Position numbers and translations under genes: made by a program | Notes under the pieces: model-generated | Database searches by the model: none | The model's input: the letters and a program-made list of their open reading frames with translations, nothing else | Told to the model about the DNA's origin: nothing | From: Pezizomycotina sp. ARF18 | Taxonomy: Eukaryota > Ascomycota | Assembly: GCA_002224055.1 (NCBI GenBank) | Contig: AZLU01000182.1 | Span: 20,687-84,686 of the forward strand | Length of the DNA: 64,000 nucleotides | Reading direction: 5' to 3' | Part shown: positions 59,460 to 64,000 of the stretch, in pieces | Position numbering within the stretch: the first letter of the stretch is position 1 | How the letters are laid out: each line of letters opens with the position of its first letter

Positions 59460-60195
59460 TCATGCCCCCATCTTCTCCTCCACCGCGATCCCATCATCTA
59501 TAACCCTCCAACTAACGCCATCCTCCACATGCACAAAATGCACACCATACTTCTCCTCAACATCCCTATTCCTCCCTTCATCATCGAAAAAAATCATATC
59601 CGCAAACCGCAACCCGTAGTCTTCTTCAAGCTCGCGAAGTGCCTCGTTTTATCGCCGGGGTATATCTCCATGTGATTAAACAGGCTTATCGCGTCGACGA
59701 GGTGTTCTGGGTCGCGGAGTGTAAGGATATGGGCGTGGGGTGGGCGTGCGGGTCTTTGGGGATTTTAGGGCTTTGAGGGTTTTTCGGCTAGGTCGGGGCG
59801 TGCGTGCGGGAGGCGGCGCCGACGGATATAGAGGGGTTGGCGCGCAGGCTGTTAGATGGAGGGAACGTCTTGGAAGAAGCCGTACTTTTCGCCGTCCCTG
59901 TGCGGGTCAATGTTAGCTGTAATCAGTGGCGAGGGGCACAGAACGAGGAGTGGGGGGGCGGTACTTGTCTAGAACGGCATTGGTATGCTTTCCCGTTTTA
60001 ACGGACCTGTAACGTGCGTATCTGGGGGGGGGCTTCAATGTCAGCAGGCTACAACGAAAGGAAGAGAGAAGATACACTTAGTCTCGCAGCCTACTCACCA
60101 ACCCAAAACGGCCACAGAGTAAAATCCAGGTCGAAAACGAACAGCTTCGGCAGCGCGTGCCCGTCGTGCAGCGTCTTCGATTCCGACGTCCTCAT
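59460..60195 (-). CDS. Magnesium-dependent phosphatase-1 (HAD superfamily), frame-broken
   Basis: The ATG at 60195 gives MRTSESKTLHDGHALPKLFV, then FDLDFTLWPFWV, the DxDxT motif with the family's LWPFWV signature. An intron (GTGAGT donor near 60101 to the C-rich acceptor CCCCCAG near 60026) joins V to DTHVTGPLK. A probable second intron (GTACCG … CTAAC … CACAG) leads to DGEKYGFFQDV. Then come SISVGAASRTHAP (motif II, S/T-R-T), a loop, LFNHMEIYPGDKTRHFA (motif III lysine) and EDYGLRFADMIFFDDEGRN (motif IV, FFDDE), with the end at 59460. MDP-1 enzymes dephosphorylate phosphotyrosine or sugar-type substrates in the cytosol. Frame changes near 59850, 59780, 59700 and 59630. Confidence 0.83.
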
Positions 60196-61429
60196 GATGA
60201 ACTGCGATGACACCTTGTAGTGCGAAGGCGAAAGGAAGTTGGCGACGTGGAGGAGGCGGGGAGAGACCTTTTCATCGTTCCATCGTTTTAGAAAAGAGGG
60301 GAAAGGATTGGTGATAGGGGAATTGGGAGAGGTTAAAGAAGGTTGGAGTATTGAGCTTGCTTTATCAGTTTTTTTAGTTTTGGTTCGCCGCCGGATCGCA
60401 GTTACAAATCCGGCACACGGAGCCGCCCAATCGCGAACGTCGCGTGGCAAGTGGGGGAACGATCTAGCGGTACGGCAACACCGTTCGGTAACGCGCATAA
60501 AACCGAGCAACCAACACCCTCTAAGCGTTACCGAGAAAAATGAAAGCACTCTCTCTGCGCTAAAAGATACCGCAGCAAAACGACGTAACCTCGTCGGTTT
60601 TCAATTTGATGATAATACTCAATTATCAATTGTTGTCTCCTCCTGCCACTTCTGTTTCTTTCTTTCTTTCTTCACGGCAATTCTCAAAAGGGAAACGTAA
60701 TCAATAGGCCCGATAAGACTCTGCATTGATTGTTGCTACGCGAACACTTCTCTATTTCCCATCGGTGGTGGTCGTGATCCTCCGTCGTGGGTCGTGGTCG
60801 GGATTGGTTGGTGGGGACCCATTTTCACCCTAGCAACCACCCAAACTTGAAGAGCTCCACCCAAAACAACCAAAAAAAAAAAAGAAAACCAGGAGCAGCT
60901 AACCAAGAACCCTTTTTAACGCAAAGGGACCACTTTTTTTTTTTTTCCCTTACACATGCCTTTTTTCTTTCCCTTTTCTGACCGATCCATCATCACCAAC
61001 ACCAAGATCACGAAAAAGGGACTTCTTCCTAGACGAAGACGTAAATATTCCCCTTGTATTTAGGCTCTGAATCACTAAGAAAGAGTCTTCAATTCTTCCT
61101 TTAGTTCTGTTTCTTCTTTTTCTCATCCTTTCTGTAAGAGTGCGTTTATCTTTACGAAGCAATTGAAGCTTTGAAAGCCTCGTCGAACGAAAAGAGACAC
61201 GCGCACCGCCATACATATCTACCATACGAACCTCCCAGGAATACCCCTACCGTATCTATACAGCATATACAGCAATTGACGCCGCCCTTCCTTTCTCTTC
61301 ATCCGTCGCGTCACAGAAAGCTTCGATAACAAAACACCGAGAAAGGACAATCCTCTCAATCCCTCCTATACCTCTCTACAATCATCTCTCCTCTCTCTCT
61401 CTCTCTCTCTCATATAACTACCATTCATA
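60196..61429. other. Intergenic, divergent promoters
   Basis: Long leader regions between the phosphatase (minus) and the small membrane protein (plus). A- and T-runs near 60870 and 60935; a CT-rich leader before 61430. No gene recognised. Confidence 0.45.
61391..61411. repeat. (CT)n tract in the 5' leader
   Basis: Ten CT units ending 19 bases before the ATG at 61430; CT-rich leaders are common upstream of strongly expressed fungal genes. Confidence 0.85.
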
Positions 61430-61582
61430 ATGAAGCCCAATGACGCCATCGTCCTCATAATCATGCTCCTCCTCATCTTCATCGCGCTCATAATATGGGC
61501 CATCCTGTCGCTCGGCTCGATAATGGCCATGTTCAACAGGAGGAGGACGCTCATCGTCGAGGAGGAGGAGGACGAGGGTTAG
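61430..61582 (+). CDS. Small single-pass membrane protein (50 residues)
   Basis: An intact frame starts at the first ATG after a CT-rich leader: MKPNDAIVLIIMLLLIFIAL, a hydrophobic segment of about 28 residues in all, then MAMFNRRRT and an acidic tail EEEEDEG at the stop 61580-61582. The basic NRRR after the membrane span predicts an outside N-terminus and a cytosolic tail. No family recognised. A pseudo-extension in another frame past 61582 is not part of it. It is the only short gene in the right-hand block with no frame break. Confidence 0.55.
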   Translation: MKPNDAIVLIIMLLLIFIALIIWAILSLGSIMAMFNRRRTLIVEEEEDEG

Positions 61583-62701
61583 TGGCCTTCGCCGTGATCC
61601 TCGCGGCTGCGGCTGCGGCGGCAGGAGTACAGGCTGCTAGGAGGCGTCGTGACCGTACGGGAAGAGACATTGTGGTGCTGGCGAGGCGCGGTGGAACATT
61701 TTGATAAACTTTTGTTCTTGTTTTTTCTTCGTTTCTTTGTATAAAGTCCATTTGGCGATAATATCTTCTTTTGTGGTTTGTGTTTCTTCACTTGCATTAT
61801 AAATTATTCCCCTTTCCGCGTATGAAGTAATTGTCATACTTTTTTTTCGGTTATCATCCTGAAGTTCTTTCATGTAAGCATTCTCCCCGTTTTACGCGCC
61901 TTTTTTTTTTTTTTTTTTTTGTTTTTTTTGTATCCATGTCACCGGATTTCTCTTGGATGGTGTTGAAAGTATATAAAAGGGTCTCTGTCTCGCTTTCTCC
62001 TTCGTTTTGTTTATTGCCGTCAAGATCATCATGTTTTTGAAGTTATAAGGCTCATACCTGGTACCTTGTCTTTCATTCGCTATCGTTTGAGGCATTCAAA
62101 GGTAAAAAAAAAAAAAAGGGATTAAATAGCGGACTTCTCATCGGTTTGGTTCTGAAAAAATAACCAACGAATATTATTTATCTGTATTATTATCATACAC
62201 TACCGTAATGTCTATGATATCAAGAACCCTCTGTTTCACGCATGTCATTCCAACTCTCATACTAAAAAAATACTCCACAAAATACAATATATCATTAATG
62301 ACCTCACAAAGAATAAGAATAATCAAAGAACTTCATACGGGCGTTACACGCAGTTAATCGCCTCTTTTTCATGTTCAAAGTAGGTATGATACGACCGTCG
62401 TTCGCGTTGCACCGTGATCCTTGGTCGCATGGGTTCAAATTGCGCTCTTGCAGCGAAAAACCCTGGTGCGGGAAATCCCATGATGTGTACACCTCATCAC
62501 GGAAATGTGTATATTTGAGCACCAACAAAATGAGGATTAAAGCCGAACAAAGCTCTTTAACTTTTCGCTTCCCCTTTGTTAGTGGGGTTCAGCAATTTAC
62601 AAAGGAATTTAAAGCTTCCAAAATCCTCCTCCATCTTTTCAACACCTCCACCACTCCAACCACCTATATCCTCCTAGAACCACACATCTATCTCTCCAAC
62701 A
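61583..62701. other. Intergenic
   Basis: T-rich 3' flank of the small membrane protein, then AT-rich DNA. The minus-strand frame 62304-62528 is open but unrecognised. Confidence 0.4.
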
Positions 62702-63436
62702 ATGACATCGACCATAACTAAGTTCCCCGCCATCGTCGTCCCGCCATAAAAAAATGGACTCGACCGTCATCTTCGTCCACGGCCTCGGCGACTCCGGCGC
62801 GGGCTGGTCCTTCCTATCGGAAAACTGGCACCGCCGCTCCTCCGCGGCTTCCAATCCACCGCCTTCGTCTCCCCACGCCCCCCAAATACCCGTCACCGTA
62901 ACATGGCATGCGCATGCCCGGCTGGTACGACATCATAAACTTCCAAGCCTCGCGACGGCGAAGAAGACGAAGAAGGCAGCGCAAGTCCATGGCGGTCCTC
63001 GAGGGTATAATACGCGAACAGATCGAAGCCGGCGTACCATCTAACGGATCATCCTCGGTGTTTCAGTCAGGGTGGTGTAATGGCGCTATTGACGGGTCTG
63101 ACATGTAAGGATTTACCGCCGCTGGGTGGGATAGTGGGTTTGTCGATTATTGCCGATGAGGAGTAAATTCGCACCGCGTGACGGAGAATAACAAGCGCAC
63201 GCCGATATTCATGGGTCATGGGAAAGAGGATCCGCTGGTCAGGCACGAGTGGGGGATAAAAGTCGGGATTTTCTGACGAAGGAGTGCGGGTGTACGGTCG
63301 AGTGGCACGAGTACGACGGGCTGGCCACTCGGCGAACCTCACGGAGATCGCGGACCTGGAGAAAGTGGATCGTGCTAGGCTGGAGGAGAATAAGAAGAAA
63401 CTTCGACGACGGCGGGGTCGAGTAAGTAATATGTAG
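62702..63436 (+). CDS. Acyl-protein thioesterase 1 / carboxylesterase, frame-broken
   Basis: The ATG at 62702 gives MTSTITKFPAIVVPP. A frame change then gives MDSTVIFVHGLGDSGAGWSF (oxyanion loop HGLGDSG). Next come APQIPVTV, MPGWYDIINFQ, a charged loop, AVLEGIIREQIEAGVPSN and the nucleophile region GFSQGGVMALLTG, readable only if two missing bases near 63045 and 63060 are allowed. TPIFMGHGKEDPLVRHEWG carries the catalytic D, and EWHEYDGLA then SANLTEIADLE surround the catalytic H at a further break (63324). The stop is at 63434-63436. The enzyme removes palmitoyl groups from proteins and lysophospholipids in the cytosol. At least seven frame changes, nearly all explained by one missing base in a short run. 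Confidence 0.85.
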
Positions 63437-64000
63437 TAAGTGGAATACTTCTCTCTTTGTACGGTGGAGAAAGAGGATTTGTTTTTGGGGGAGTGAGGGT
63501 TGTATGGGCTGACGGGATCCAGGGCGGTAACGTTGACGAATGTACGATCGATATTATAAGCCTCAGCCATTAGAGATTTCGAGCTACCCGCCGATAACTT
63601 CTCCGTACTGGCCTTGCATTCCTGTGGCGTACTCGTGTACCTGATGTGGGCGAAGGCCAGAAAAGGTCGAGCAGAGGCGGCAGCGGATGCAGAGGACGCA
63701 GTAGAACTGTAGGTTCCATTCTTTTTGTTCTTTTGTGCTCTTGTTAGATTTCCTAACAGTAGATAGCTGCCATTAGCAATACATATCGTCGTTATGCACC
63801 TATACTTTCAAACAGCGGGATAAAGGGACGTTAGTGCGTATGTAGCTTCACGGTGACTGTGCAGCATTCCGAATGTGATTATCTGAGCGGCTGTGCTTCA
63901 GCTTCACTTCGCCACTAGCTCTTATCATAACGAGCATATCCAAATTCCGTAACCATGAAACCGAGAAAGCTCAATGATTCCCCTGAAAGTAGAAAATATA
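63437..64000. other. Right end, no gene supported
   Basis: A minus-strand phrase HEYATGMQGQYGEVIGG followed by a stop (about 63590-63640) could be the end of a gene running right to left from outside, but too little is seen. Confidence 0.3.

Noticed and set aside
63067-63570. 167-codon minus-strand frame
   Set aside because: Antisense of the thioesterase C-terminus and its flank; no motif.

Overview
This is nuclear DNA of a filamentous ascomycete (Pezizomycotina). The evidence is short GT–AG introns (43–81 bp where I could place both ends), an Egh16-type secreted protein, fungal C2H2 and ankyrin genes, and a retrotransposon bearing the signature of repeat-induced point mutation (RIP: C-to-T changes at CpA). 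The mix of Egh16, several small secreted cysteine-containing proteins and an AT-rich RIP island suggests a plant-associated fungus with a two-compartment genome. Class or species cannot be fixed from this window.

Layout. 1-3 kb: no recognisable gene. 3.06-6.57 kb: a multi-exon C2H2 protein with a GIY-YIG-like segment. 7.7-8.8 kb: Egh16-family gene (minus). 9.4-16.5 kb: gene-poor DNA. 16.5-17.1 kb: AIG2/gamma-glutamylcyclotransferase-like gene. 17.8-21.6 kb: three clustered members of a C2H2 plus C-terminal coiled-coil family. 22-24 kb: probable F-box/LRR-like protein. 24-26.7 kb: gene-poor, with a MITE-like element. 26.8-28.3 kb: secreted FAD oxidoreductase. 30.3-32.0 kb: ankyrin-repeat protein. 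32.6-43.2 kb: small secreted proteins in AT-rich DNA, with a 903-base assembly gap (34770-35672). 43,616-50,785: a complete Ty1/copia LTR element on the minus strand, saturated with RIP. 51.1-55.3 kb: a second copy of a proline-rich secreted protein, an endonuclease/exonuclease/phosphatase (EEP) gene and another small secreted protein. 58-63.4 kb: housekeeping genes (dephospho-CoA kinase, magnesium-dependent phosphatase-1, a small membrane protein, acyl-protein thioesterase).

Two patterns stand out. First, a pair of neighbouring genes, here called X and Y, is present twice in the order X1-Y1-X2-Y2. The copia element sits exactly between X2 and Y2, eight bases upstream of the TATA box of Y2. 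Second, almost every conserved gene, housekeeping genes included, is broken by single-base frame changes, most of which look like deletions, while the codons on both sides stay intact. This looks more like uncorrected sequencing error than mass gene death, so most ORFs in this window are fragments of larger genes. Coordinates of multi-exon or frame-broken genes are outer limits.
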